Both the position numbers and the translations under genes were made by a program. Below the pieces are notes generated by a model. The model saw nothing but the letters and a program-made list of their open reading frames with translations, had not been told where the DNA came from and ran no database searches. From Cordilura impudica (Eukaryota > Arthropoda > Insecta > Diptera > Scathophagidae), in NCBI GenBank assembly GCA_963682025.1, contig OY821517.1, forward strand, positions 340,428,196 to 340,492,195: DNA of 64,000 nucleotides, written 5' to 3'. Positions 9,750 to 21,952 of the stretch are shown one piece after another; the stretch's first letter is position 1, and each line of letters starts with the position of its first letter.

Positions 9750-12700
9750 TTTCAATATATATATTTATATTATATTAAAATTCCTTTTGTTTTATCAAAG
9801 AAATTGACGCGTGTTTTGTCTCTTTTCTAGACCTTTTATACGTCTACTGCAAAACTGAGTTTTTATCTTTGTATCAATTTTCTCCTTTAAATTATTTTCT
9901 ATTTATGTCGAACCAATAAAAGAACAAGTATAGCACATTTTTAATATGATTTTATTGCTTAAACTAGTTTTATTTTCTGGAAAACTGTTTTTCCTCTCGT
10001 GAAAAAATGTGTGTGCAAAAAATTATTTTTATAATGCTTAGAGCGAAGTTGGCTGCAATTTATTTAGTGCCACTTTCTTAAAACACAGGGCGTTTCGTAA
10101 ACGATAAATATGTCACTCAATAGGATGACTCAAAAATTGTTTTTTAACAGCAGAGCCGTTAGACTTTGTAAACAAATTTATAACACAATCATTTTTAGAT
10201 ATTCAATTTCAATTCGGTTCCACTATGAACTTTTTCTTTCTGAAATTGTTTTTAATTCTCTTTTAAACTTTTTGTAGTGAAATTCAAGATTTTTTCATGT
10301 TTATTTCAACATTATTTTTCTTGTTTGACATATCCAAAAGAAAAACTTTTTATTTATTTTTTAACTTAAATTGATTTTTGTTGCTTGATTTTGGTTTTTC
10401 TTTTTAATTTTTTATTTTTAAGTTTTATATAATTCAAATTACCTGTAAATTATTCCAATTTATAATCTTTTTTAACACAAATTTTTGCTGTCACAATCAC
10501 GAATGCAAATAAAAATTAAAGAAAACGTAAAATAATTTCACTTTGACAATTAAGAATTAAAAAACACAAGAATATTTCCGAGTACATGAAAGCATGTAAC
10601 CCATACCACCTATAAAACCAGACTTCCAGAAAGAAAAGTTTCACAATGTGAACGGGGACTTAAAGATGCTTCTTCGCCCACAAATACGAACGCTATAAAG
10701 TATACGCATAAATGGGCTCAAGCTCCGGTTGTTAAACCCAATTAAATATGGAAATCGGGATTACCTGTACCTGTTTATCCTTTATTTCATGATATTAGAT
10801 CTGTAAACGTATGTTAATGAGCGAAAATATAAATTAACTACGGATTCTTGTTCTTTTTTGATTTCCGTTAAGAAATAAATCCTTCAAAGTTAATATTGTA
10901 TTATCAATTTGGTTTTAATTTTGATTTTATCAAATAAAAATTTCGTGTAACCTGGCATTATGTTGGCCTTAATGCCAACGCCATTAAAATGAATATCACA
11001 AAAAAAAAATGATTGTCTGTTAAACAAATCATTCCTGAAAATAAAAGTTTAGGTTATTTGGCATTTTGGGAGTAAGAAGAAGTTAATGTAAAAGAACGTA
11101 GTTAACCTAACCAAAATTCGAAATTACTTTTTACACATAGTTTTTGTTGATGTAAACACAAATACTTTTGATCCTTTCTTACATTTTTGTGTCATTCAAT
11201 AACAAATTTTTATTAAACTATAAATTATGTATTGAAATCATATTTTCCACAAGTTAAATAATATATTTTTAGATAAGTTAAAAAGAAAACTTAGGTAATA
11301 TAGCATAATTCATTAGGTGGCCAGAATTGAATACGAAAAAACTTTTTTAGGTTAAAAAAAAAGACAACACCAACGCAATTTACACACTTGCAATTACTTA
11401 GTACTTAGTAAGGAATATTTTTACTGTGATATTTTAAATTTTATTTTCAATTATTTTTTAAATTAAATATGTGTTTTATGTCGTATTATATGTATGTACT
11501 GTGTAATACAATTATTATTTTTGAAAATTAAGTGCAAAATTTGACAAACAATTATTTGTAAGTTAAGAATTTTATAATGTTGTGTATTTTATTTTTCTGT
11601 TCTTTTAAATATTAGTTTTCTCTTATGTTATTTTCTTTTTGTTTATGTGTATGGTTGCCAGATTAAAAAAAAATTAAATCCCTGAAGAGGCTGGAAAAAT
11701 ACCAGCGAAACGTTGGATGATGGAAATTTAATAAATGTTTATTTAAAATTGAAAAGTACATGACCTTAAAACCCTAATTAGAGAACGCTAAAACACAGAA
11801 ACTTAAATTCATGAAAAATTATTGAACAACAAATTGGTCGATTTGGAGGTTCTTCACATTTTGAAAAGGTAATTTTTATGGGTATACATATAAAGTCAAT
11901 ATAATGTCCATGATTTTGAAAACTTTGCAATGAATAATTATTGAAATTTTCAATTGTATGGAATATTTATAAATGTTACAGTTATTTAAAACAACTAATG
12001 CTAAAAGGAATTCCCAAAGCTCAAGTATAATTTATATGTCTTTAATAAAAATATGGGTTTCTTTGTCAATGTATTTTGTTTTTTAATTCTAATTTAAACA
12101 GTTTTATATATATATATTTTTTATGTATCAAAGTTATAGTCCTAAATTATTCACTTGGATGACAGGCGTTCTCCAAAAATATGCCATTATATTTTAAACT
12201 ATATTTTTTTAATATGTAACATAAATAAATACATATGCATTAAATACAATTAATTTTGTTTTTTTTAGAAAAAAATTTTGCATTTAAAAAACTTTTTTGT
12301 TTTAGTTTTAATTGGTTGAGTAATTAGAATTCTAACAATAAATGATTAACATTTTTTATAAACAAAAATACTAGCCAACGTTGATCTCGTGGCAAACAAG
12401 ATTGAACGGCTTACAATAAACTTCAATTTCAAATGTGTTAATTCGGAATTTATTCACATTAATGAGCTTATCTCATCATAATTTTATCCTTAACCCTTAA
12501 ACTTTTTATCTTAAAAATAAAACCAAAAAAAAAAAATCAATAAGGTTTTTTGAGAATTTTCACTTTACTTTGTAATATTATGTAAATTCAATAATTATAC
12601 ATATATTATTGTTAAATATATTTAAGCAGAAAAGGAATATGTATCCTAAACTCTTTAAGAAAAAAAATTGTTAAATTAACAACTGATAAATGTTACACAA

Positions 12701-14150
12701 ATAAAGAATTGAAATTGAAAATAAACAAAAATACTTCTAATAATTATGTTTCAATAAAATTTGAACAATTAACTATTAAAATTTTATATAAACAAAAATA
12801 CTTCGAATGAGTTATGTTTCACTAGAAAATTTACAAGTTGCTTAATAACCATGGTAGGAAATAAAAACTGCATTAAAAATTAGTTATTATTTTCCTCGTT
12901 CATTACATGTAAGAAAACCATATATTGTTATTATTGCATAATAAATCACTGCAGAATTTTAAAAGTAAAGAAAAACATCAAGATGCCTGTTTAGAATAAC
13001 AATTGAGACATAAACAATACGATATGTTATAAAACGTCAGTCAATGACTTGAAAAAAACAAAACATTGCTTTGATAAAAATATTTGGCAATACTTTGAAG
13101 AAAAAAATTGTGCCTGTAATTGATTTTTTTTAATGAATCAGATACAAAAGAAATAAAATCACGTGCAGTTGTTTCAAATATTATTTTCTTAAATATATAA
13201 AAAAAAAAAAAAACTGAATATTTTTAGTTTAACTGAAAGAATTAATTTGATTTTAAGTTTTGTTAAATTTTTTTTTTTTTTTTCAGTGTAAAGAAAACCG
13301 TTTTTCTTTTTATTTTCCTTCCTTTAAAAGTGTGGCCATTTCAGATTGCTTATTAAAAACACTTAAATTAAAACACCAAACTCGCGTTACCACTAATTTC
13401 TCTTTCTCTGAGTGTAGTGAGATTATATTTATCTTTATATTTTCTTTGTTGTTGAGATTTTCTTTTTGGGATGGCTCCAACTTTTCCGTTTGTTGTTGTT
13501 AATGATGTTGGCATTAATTATTAGCGAAATATATATTCTCATTTGTAGTGGATTTGCCTCTTCATCTTCGTATTCATATAATTTGCGCTTTTTTGTGTTA
13601 TGTTGGCTACAATATTGGTTATGTGAGTTGTGTATAAATCAGTGTTACCCCCAACAAAAATTCACGATTACATGTGGATGCAGTCAATATTATAAATAAA
13701 TTTCCAAATTGCAGATTATTTTTTTTTTTGATTTCAATAAAAACAGACAAGTCATCAATATTTTTTCCTGTAGTTCATATTATAAATTAGATCTAGAGAT
13801 TTTGAAGAAACTAATTATGTATAAAAAAATCAACCTTTTTGACCTAGAAAATTATTATGAGAATCAGTGTTTTAAAATGGGTAAATATTACATTATTATG
13901 AATGATTATATATGATTATAGTTCGTTTTGTAGTAATTTTTATATATGTATTTCATTTTGAGAAAATTAAATTCGATGAATTTGTCATAAAAACAAATGT
14001 TAAAAAAAATATTAGATTTTTTAGTTTGACAGATTTCTAGCATACTAGGATAAGCATATTTTTTCATTAATTACTGCGTGGATGTAATTATACATGGACC
14101 TTACATATACAACTAAAACTTACACTCAATATCTGTACTGGGACATGAGT
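9750..14150. other. Intergenic region between Wdr33 and a plus-strand gene start
   Basis: The two genes diverge from this 4.4 kb region, so it should hold both promoters' upstream DNA. It is AT-rich with no convincing coding exon. A somewhat GC-richer patch at 10600-10800 and open frames at 13260-13915 have no recognisable product. The one structured motif is the hammerhead-like sequence at 11675-11724, listed separately. Confidence 0.5.
11675..11724 (+). ncRNA. Hammerhead-ribozyme-like core
   Basis: In order: AAATCC, CTGAAGA (fits CUGANGA), a GCTGG/CCAGC stem with an AAAAATA loop, GAAAC, then GTTGGAT. The CUGANGA box, stem II and GAAA box have hammerhead spacing. Flanking ATCC can pair with GGAT as stem I, leaving a stem III of two pairs with no loop, so activity as a monomer is unlikely. 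Similar minimal motifs are known in animal retroelements. This one may be a relic. Confidence 0.35.
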
Positions 14151-14189
14151 GGCAACACTGGTTGAGCCGCTTTGTGTTGTTTTCGCTTA

Positions 14190-14262
14190 TTCTGCTGCTG
14201 CTGTTGCTGCTGCTACTATTAGTACTTGTACTGTTGCTGCTGGTTGCTTTTGTTGTTGTTAG
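14190..14262. repeat. CTG/TTG trinucleotide-rich tract
   Basis: Irregular CTG, TTG and CTA triplets (TGCTGCTGCTGTTGCTGCTG and so on) lie just upstream of the candidate TATA box. Long CAG/CTG-type tracts are common near fly promoters; no coding frame is inferred. Confidence 0.7.
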
Positions 14263-14281
14263 TTAGTTGTTGGATTTTGCA

Positions 14282-14319
14282 TATAAAACCGTTGTTTCAT
14301 TAATATTTAAACTTCAGTT
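14282..14319 (+). promoter_or_regulatory. Candidate core promoter (TATA box and Inr)
   Basis: TATAAAA at 14282-14288 is followed by TCAGTT at 14314-14319, a match to the insect initiator TCAKTY, with the presumed start at A14316. The 34-nt TATA-to-start distance is slightly long but acceptable. Downstream sequence contains an ATG and a GTAAGT donor, consistent with a first exon. Confidence 0.55.
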
Positions 14320-14344
14320 GATCGTTGTCAGTGTTGTAGAGCGC

Positions 14345-14383
14345 ATGGTGAATAAACAAAATAAAGACGTTAAACCGTTATAA
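14345..14383 (+). other. Short upstream ORF in the presumed 5' leader
   Basis: A 13-codon ORF (12 residues plus stop) whose ATG is the first after the presumed transcription start. It ends well before the candidate main start at 14694, so it could damp translation of the downstream ORF if the leader is real. Confidence 0.4.
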
Positions 14384-14693
14384 AAACAAACCATTGCGTG
14401 CGGGAGTTAAAACTAACGGTGTCTATTAAGAAAAAACGTGTTGGTATCTTGAATCAGAAAAAGGTGGCATATTAAAAAATATATTAAAACAAAATTTATA
14501 TAATAAAATAAAAACAAATCTAACTAAAAAGAAAATCTTAAAATTATTTATTTTATATATGTATGTAATAATTAATATATTTTGTGTTATTATTTTTTTT
14601 TTTTTTATAAATTATAGTGTTTTGTTAGCAAATCGTTTTAAAAGTGTTAATTAAACCGACATCGAGTAGGAATTTGAAAATTCTTATTCCATT

Positions 14694-14710
14694 ATGCAGA
14701 CAGTAATCAA
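14694..14710 (+). CDS. Candidate first coding exon of an unidentified plus-strand gene
   Basis: ATG CAG ACA GTA ATC AA runs directly into a perfect GTAAGT donor at 14711, after a leader of about 380 nt from the candidate start at 14316. The base at -3 is A, as in good fly start contexts. Only six residues are encoded, too few to name the gene. No matching acceptor/exon was recognised on the plus strand in the remaining 49 kb, so either the first intron is very long or the exon is non-coding leader whose true start lies further downstream. Confidence 0.4.
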
Positions 14711-16217
14711 GTAAGTTTTAATTGATGAACGTTTATTTTGTTTTTTGCTAAAATTTTTATTGTTTTGTCGTTAATTTATTTAATTATAGTGATTTCTTTT
14801 TTGTAAAATAATGACAACTTACCTGTTTTACAAAATCAATTTATAACAGAATTTTAAACAAGTTTTTGTTGAATTCCTTATACGTTGAATTTATATTTAG
14901 CTCGTTTTTGAGGTCATTAGTTCTTTAAAAATCATTTTTATTAAAATTGTAATATAATTTTGTATAGCTTTGGTGTTATTAAAATTAATTTATGAAAATG
15001 TCTTAATTTTTTTTTTTATAATTTTATGGATTTTATTTAGGCTGTGTCAATATTAATTATTTTTATTCTTATAAAAAAATAAATTAATTTCTTGTTTGAA
15101 AAATGTTAAATACAGTGATTATCAAAAAATTCGTAATTAAAATTGTTTGTGATAATTAATCTAACGTTATTAAAATTATTTTTAAAGTAAAAACTGTACC
15201 AAAAAAATCTTTAAAAGATTTATTTATTTATTCTATTTCGAAAACCTAATCTTTTATTTAAATTCCTGGATATATTTAATTTTGTATTTAAATTTTTACA
15301 TAAATAGAATTAATCCAAAAAGTTAAAGTACAAACTTTATACATAAAACTATTTTGTATAACATGTAGAAATTTTATAAAAAAGTTGTTAAATGAAAATT
15401 GATAAAATAAACCGATTACAAATTTTGAAATATTTTAATTAATTTGAAAAATCCATGTGTTGAATTGAATCTAATTTATATATTTTATAGGCCAAAAATT
15501 AAAAGTTCAACAATGTTTCTTATTATAATAAAAAAAAATAAACATTTTAAAGACTAAAGTTTGACGATTTTGTAGGAATGTTTCTGCTTAAGAAAGTCCA
15601 TTTCAGTGGTTGTTCCCCAAAAATGTGATAATCAGTTATACAGATCACAAAATAAAATCGCATGAATTAATTCAGTAAATTTATATGTTAATTTTGCTTT
15701 ATTGAAAAAATCCCCTCAGAAATATTTACAAAGGCACAAGGGTGGAGTGTAAACTTGAATCACTTCTGGGTTGTTTTGATAAAACAAAATGTTAAAAATT
15801 TGTATAGAAAAATTCAATTTATTGAAATTTAACTCAAAGCTGAAGAGTTTGGCAATGTTTTGTTTTATAAATGTGCTTATATTAAATAATTTCACATTGG
15901 TATTGATTTAAAATTTTTTAAGGAATTAATTTTAAACCCTCCCTCCCATCATGTTTACAACATTACCGAAACCAGTTAAAAGACTGGTAATTGAAAAAAT
16001 CTACCAAAATTACATTTCTTGTACGATGTTCATAATTTGTATATTAATATCTGCTACAAGACAGCATTAAAGAATTAATTCAATATATTTAGGCTATTTT
16101 TATATATCAGGCTATATTTCAATAATTTCGTTTAGTATCTTGTGAATATATTTTCCTTGTGAATCTGATGTTAATTTGAAATATATTATTTTTTACAAGC
16201 TACAAAGTGATATTAAT
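14711..16217 (+). other. Presumed intron sequence, no feature seen
   Basis: AT-rich DNA following the GTAAGT donor. I find no exon, transposon terminus or tandem repeat until the HINE at 16222. Confidence 0.4.
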
Positions 16218-16221
16218 ATAA

Positions 16222-16731
16222 TTTCGATTATGCCGAAATAATTTCGATTATGCCGAATCTTTGATACCCTCCACCTGGGTTTTACGTTTAAATTAATTGC
16301 ACTATTTTGGTATAAATGATATAAATGTAAACAAAATATTTGAAATATAAAAACAATTTGATAAACTTAACACTAAATTATTAAAACAAACTCACTCAAT
16401 TTTTAGCATTTTTTTTAGAGGTGTCTTCAAATTTTAGGCTATATCTTGGCACAATGATGCTTGATTTATCCCATTTTTAACACGAACCTGCTCGAAATAA
16501 CGGCAAATAATATTGTTTTAAGTTTACTAAGGCAAATGTTTTATTTTGTGAATTAGCGTGATTTCAACAGATAGACGGACGGACGGACAGACGGACGTTG
16601 TTTTATCGACTCGAGTTGTTACAAGAATCAGGAATATATATGGCTCGCAAATTCATTTTTTGATGCGTTACAAAGGCAATGAATATAAGGCAAGGAATAT
16701 ATACCCTCTGTACAGTGGTGTGAAGGGTATA
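16222..16731 (-). mobile_element. HINE family B copy
   Basis: Left edge (3' end of the element) carries the hairpin sequence TTCGATTATGCCGAA twice in tandem, then TTTGATACCCTCCACC. The middle has GCGTGATTTCAACAGA and an ACGG tract (16571-16597). The right end is TATACCCTCTGTACAGTGG to GAAGGGTATA. The terminal AACAAGTAAG on the hairpin side is missing. Confidence 0.75.
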
Positions 16732-16869
16732 AAAAACAATTGTTACTAATATGCATTTTTTCAAATGAATTTTTTGCACAAATATTTGCTAATTGCACAG
16801 CAGTTAAAAATAAATAAAAATTTATAATTGGCCAATGTAGTCTTATTTCAAACTATATTGAGGTCGTTA

Positions 16870-17600
16870 ATGGAATACATAGGTAAATAGCGTAAACCAC
16901 ACTTGAGTAGCATTGTTTTGAAGAAGTTAATATGTGATGTTATTTTTGTGGGACCGATCGCGACCATATTTCTAGAAGTCACTTATGTTTCACAATTTTT
17001 TTTTTCCCTTTAGATTTTGTTAGATGTAAGTGAAGCTTGGGAAGCTGCTTTATATGTTGACTATAAATAAAAAACAAAGTCTTAGAGGATTTTTTTTGGA
17101 TTGCTGATTTATGGGTGCACACAGAAAAAAATCGCTAACCGAATTATTCTAGAGTGTAACAATTGAACTGTAGCATACATTTTATAGCAACTAACCATTT
17201 TATACTGTGTTAAAATATGTACTGTTAAGACAATAGAATTGTACTTGCAATCAACTCAAAATTCGGTTATTAACTTCATCCATATTCGGTTGGCAATAAA
17301 TTTGGTAACCACAAGGAATCTTTTTTGTGTGAATATATATGTATAATAATCTAGACTTTAGGGTAAAATTTAGACGTATCCATTGATATTTATATGGGCA
17401 CTAGGTCTGAATAAGTCCCAATTTTCACCATTTTTCAATTTTAATAGCGAACGTCTTAAGGCAAAATTTCAACGAAATACATTTTATTTGTGACCAGTAG
17501 GCAGATTACAAGGTTTACATGGAGACACAGGCGGACGGACGGACGGACGGAGATCTAAATCTCCATCTGAGTCGATCGGTATAATATAAATTAAGTAAAG
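16870..17600 (-). mobile_element. Degenerate HINE family A copy with an inserted MITE
   Basis: Old copy recognised by collinear landmarks: GCGTAAACCACACTTGAG, ACCGATCGCGACCATATTT, GGGAAGCTGCTTTATATG, GGCACTAGGTCTGAA, an ACGGACGG tract (17532-17549) and GAGTCGATCGGTATAAT. Both termini have decayed. A separate short element interrupts it at 17115-17332. Confidence 0.65.
17115..17332. mobile_element. Short inverted-repeat element (MITE) within the HINE
   Basis: Starts CACACAGAAAAAAATCG and ends in the inverse of CACACAAAAAAGATTCC. Inner matches (GCTAACCGAAT and GCCAACCGAATATGG) extend the inverted symmetry. It has no coding capacity and interrupts the flow of the surrounding HINE. Confidence 0.55.
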
Positions 17601-17644
17601 GTATTTGTTTAATTCACAACTCATTATATCCTGAAGGAACTTAA

Positions 17645-19164
17645 ATTGACATTAGGAAGTTAGAGAAATAGTGGGACAAAGAAGGTACCTGGAATCAAAA
17701 CTCGGATTGCGCTGAAGTAAGGATTTATGACGGCCATATTTTACAATTATTTTTTTTTTTAGATATTTAGAAGGCAAAATATTACATGAAAAATGTTTTT
17801 AACAAACATGTGAAATTTTAGCATGCAAATATAATTGACTATAACAAAAATAAACAATTGCTTCAAATGTAACTAAATCTTGCAATTTCAATTTAAAAAT
17901 TTCTTAAAAACGCGTTTTTGTGTATTTATTTGTTGTCTTTTCCCAAAAACTTGTTTGAAAAAATTGTTTTGTTATTGATTTTGTTTAGTTTTTCAAATAT
18001 TATTTTTGTATGTCGCAAGTTCGGCTATTAGTTAAAATAATTCAAAAGCAAACTTGTTATACCACTTTGCACCAGTGAAAAAATTACACAAAAATTCAAG
18101 ACACCAAACATGCACTCTCTATTTTCAACAGCAAAAAAGTTCAATGTACAAGTTTGGTGGCAACTCAAATACTATCTTTTGCATTACATGAAATTTGATA
18201 AATGAAAAAAATTTTAAATTTTTAAAAAATAATTTATTGACATTTACTTTTAAGCGCTTTAATTGGTGTAGATCGTTTAAAGGGTAATAATTAAATAAAT
18301 CGATTTTTAACGTTTAAATCTTAATAATTATATAATGCATTTGTGTATGAATGTACGTGTACCTATATATCGTTGTTAATAGAAAATCAGGTTTTATTTT
18401 GGTAAAACAAAATAAAATGTTAGGCTTACACTTGCATTTTTAACACCCATCATAATTAAATAAAACAAAAGTGAAATTAAAAACGTGTTTTGGCTTTTTA
18501 TTTGTGAATAGCATCTGTGAGAAGAATTTATATAGACGCAATTTAACTTTCTTATTATTATTTTTTGTGTTTATTTTGTTAAAATCTATTTAATTTTAAA
18601 TTCCACAGCATTTACACGTAAATATTTCCAAATGTTTTTTCACTTATTAAAAAAAGTAAATTATTTGTTGCAATACTTTTAGTAAAATCTCAAAAACTGT
18701 AGATATTAAATATATGTATGTATAAATTATTTTAATTGAAATGATGATAGTTTTTTAAATAAAAAAAAAAAAAAAATTCCACAGCTTTTAACAGCCAAAT
18801 TAAAAATATCTATAAATAGATTTTTTTATGCCGAATTAACAACCGTCTAATGCATAAAACGGAAAAGTATATAGCATTTTTGATTTTACTCCTAATTTAA
18901 ACGTATTGGCCTCAAACAGGTTGATAATGAGCTTGCATCACAAATGAACGCAAGTAACCTACCGCAATCCGTTGTGTGTAAAGTAAATATCATTCACTAC
19001 CGCTATTTAAAATGTTTTAATGAATAGTGATAAACCAGAAAGGGAAAAAAATAATTGAAGATATATAATATATACGTAAAGATTTTTTTTAAACCCTTAG
19101 GGTACTGTTACACGTTCAATATATATTGAAATCCATTAAAATGGATCGTGATGCATGCTACAAG
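17645..19164. other. No recognised feature
   Basis: AT-rich DNA with oligo-A/T runs. I find no ORF with family resemblance and no clear terminal repeats. Confidence 0.4.
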
Positions 19165-19808
19165 TTCATAATTGGATATAGAAAATAAGCTAAGCCAAAT
19201 CTTAGTGGCATTTTATTATTTTTTTTTGTCTGCAGATTTGATAAAGTTCATATCGGATATTATATTTATAAAGTGACTAGGTCGAAAAATGGACCGTTTC
19301 TGACCATATTTGGTAAAGTCGCTTATTTTTTTGGAAAACCATATACAAACCAAATTTGAGAAAAATCTGTGCAATATTTTTGTTTTTGACAGATTTAAGT
19401 AAAGAAGCAGCTTTATATGGGGCTATAGGGTTTATTGATTGGATGTAATTTGAATGAGATCTATATGATAATTTGGATATTATGGCAATTTAAGTCGATC
19501 TCATAGGATAGGTGTCATTTGTAAGTGGACAAGTCTGAACATGCACCGATTTCCTCCAATTTCAATAGCGTTCATGCCATGGGCGATCTTAGCTTATGTA
19601 CCAAATTTCATCGACATATATTCATATTTGCGGCCTGTAGTTTGATTACAAGGTTTTCATGGAAATACATACGGACGGACGGACATCGCTCAGAATCACT
19701 GTCTGAGTCGATCGGTTTAATAAAAGATGGGTATAGGTCAAATATTTTGGGTAGTTACAAACTCATTACAAACTCATTATACCTTAGCCACATAGTGGTA
19801 TAGGGTAT
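19165..19808 (-). mobile_element. HINE family A, hairpin end truncated
   Basis: Collinear with the full copies from GGATATAGAAAATAAGC to the terminal GTGGTATAGGGTATA. The 3' hairpin is absent. It is followed after a few A residues by another copy in the same orientation, giving a head-to-tail pair. Confidence 0.8.
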
Positions 19809-19813
19809 AAAAA

Positions 19814-20640
19814 AACAAGTAAGAAAATTATAGTCGGTCTAGACCGACTATACGATACCCTATACCATGCGTCCATGCGTTTAGAGACGCTATCTCTCAG
19901 GCCCAACTAACTGGATATAGAAAATAAGCATAAACCAAATTTGAGTGGGATTTTTATTAATTTTTTCGGCTGCATATATGAAAAAGTTCATATCGGATGC
20001 TATATCTATATGGGGACTAGGCCCAAAAATGGACCGATCCTGACCATGTTTGGTAAAGTATCTTGTATTTTGCAAAAATATATACAAACAAAATTTGAGA
20101 AGAATCAGTGCAAAATTTTTTTTTTTGATATATTTAAGTGTAGATTGGGAAGCAGCTCTATATGGGGCCTATGACTAAGAGTTGTCCAATAGGGATCATT
20201 TTTGGACTACTGATTAATGGATGTAATATAGACATACAAACCCAATTTGACTAAGATTTGTATGATAATTTGGATCTTATGGCAATATATGTTGATTTCA
20301 TAGGGGTCATTTGTATGGGAGCTATGTCTGAACATGGACCGATTCTCACCAATTTCAATAGCGTTCATCCCATGGCCGATAAAAGATTAAATACCAAATT
20401 TCATCAAAATATATTCATATTTGCGACCTGCAGTTTGATTACAAGCTTTACATGGACACACAGACGGACGGACGGACGGACGGACATCGTTAAATCGAAT
20501 CAGATAGTGATTCGTTAAATCGAATCAGATAGTGATTCTGATTCGATCGGTATAATTAAAGATGGGTGCAGGTCAAATATTTTTGGTTGTTACAAACAGC
20601 AGCACAAAGTCATTATACCCAAACCACATAGTGGTATAGG
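19814..20640 (-). mobile_element. HINE family A, nearly complete
   Basis: Begins AACAAGTAAGAAAATTATAG with a perfect 3' hairpin (TAGTCGGTCTAGACCGACTA) and runs to CACATAGTGGTATAGG, where element C starts. The ACGG tract is 20463-20485. A 37-bp piece containing TCGAATCAGATAGTGATTC is duplicated in tandem at about 20494-20540. Confidence 0.85.
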
Positions 20641-21665
20641 CACAGGGGAGATGTGTAAACATCTGGTTATAAATAAAATGCAGAAAACAGCGACAAAAAG
20701 GTTATTACATATCATAATTTTTTCACCAAACAATCATGTCACACCGATTTGTCTTACATGTTACGCGTAAGATCTTACGCTCACATATTACGCTGTTTTT
20801 ATACCCTATACCACTATGTGGTTTGGGTATAATGACTTTGTGCTGCTGTTTGTAACTACCAAAAATATTTGACCTAGACCCATCTTTTATTATACCGATC
20901 GAATCAGAATCACTATCTGATTCGATTTAACGATGTCCGTCCGTCCGTCCGTCCGTCCGTCTGTGTGTCCATGTAAACCTTGTAATCAAACTGCAGGTCG
21001 CAAATATGAATACATTTTGATGAAATTTGGTATATAAGCTTTTATCGGCCATAGGATGAACGCTATTGAAATTGGTGAGAATCAGTCCATGTTCAGACCT
21101 AGCCCCCATACAAATTACCCATATGAAATCGACATAAATTGCCATAAGATCCAAATTATCATATAAATCTTAGTCAAATAGGGTTTGTATGTGTTTATTA
21201 CATGCATTAATCAGTAGTCCAAAAATGATCCTTATGGGACAACTCTTAGTCATAGGCCCCATATAGAGCTGCTTCCCGATCTTCACCTAAATCTATCAAA
21301 AAACAAAAATATTGCACTGATTCTTCTCAAATTTTTTTTGTATATATTTTTGCATAATACAAGAGACTTTACCAAACATGGTCAGGATCGGTCCATTTTT
21401 GGGCCTAGTCCCCATATAGATTTATCATCCGATATGAACTTTTTCATATCTGCAGCCAAAAAAATTAATAAAAATCCCACTCAAATTTGATTTATGCTTA
21501 TTTTCTATATCCAGTTAGTTGGGCCTGAGAGATAGGGTCTCTAAACGCATGGTATAGGGTATCGTATAGTCGGTCTTGACCGACTATAATTTTCTTACTT
21601 GTTGTGATTGTATTGTGAATTAGAAATTTACCCCCCTGCGCGTATAGATGTTTTCACATCAAAAC
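20641..21665. mobile_element. Element C copy split by a HINE
   Basis: Left part 20641-20799 (CACAGGGGAGATGTGTAAAC .. TTACGCTGTTTT) and right part 21603-21665 (TGTGATTGTATTGTG .. CCCCCCTGCGCGTATAGATG) are collinear with the uninterrupted copy at 24593-24929. The termini contain opposed GATGTGTAAACATCTAT boxes, so C is a small inverted-repeat DNA element of about 330 bp with no ORF. Confidence 0.75.
20800..21602 (+). mobile_element. HINE family A, full length, inserted in element C
   Basis: Starts TATACCCTATACCACTATG and ends with the hairpin TATAGTCGGTCTTGACCGAC and then CTTACTTGT. GTCC repeats are at 20935-20960. Flanking C sequence rejoins as GCTGTTTT|TGTGATTG with nothing gained or lost, so the element sits between two T residues without a target duplication, as expected for Helentron-type elements. 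Confidence 0.9.
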
Positions 21666-21952
21666 ACCTTTAGTTCTACTTGACAATATAATAGGATCAA
21701 AGATTAGTTACTGTCCTAAACAGTTTACAGAAAATTATTAAAAATTTAGACATATTTATACACATTTATACATAGTAACAATACCGTACAGTGTCTCTAA
21801 GTAGAAAATTTTATCTAAAATTGCATTTATCAGTAACGTATTACAGACAGATTTTTATTGTTTATGTCCAGCCAACAAAATTTTATAAAAATTTTATACA
21901 AAGTGTTATAAAATAAAAATTAAAAAGTACACATTTCGCACCTGTACCTCTA
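21666..21952. other. No recognised feature
   Basis: AT-rich spacer between element C and the next inverted-repeat element. I see nothing in it. Confidence 0.35.

Noticed and set aside
9606..9830. Plus-strand 74-codon ORF overlapping Wdr33 exon 1.
   Set aside because: Antisense shadow of the coding exon; no similarity or start context.
13260..13915. Three short plus-strand frames (80, 77 and 68 codons) upstream of the candidate promoter.
   Set aside because: Low-complexity Phe/Cys/Ser-rich readings of T-rich DNA, no recognisable family, no splice structure.
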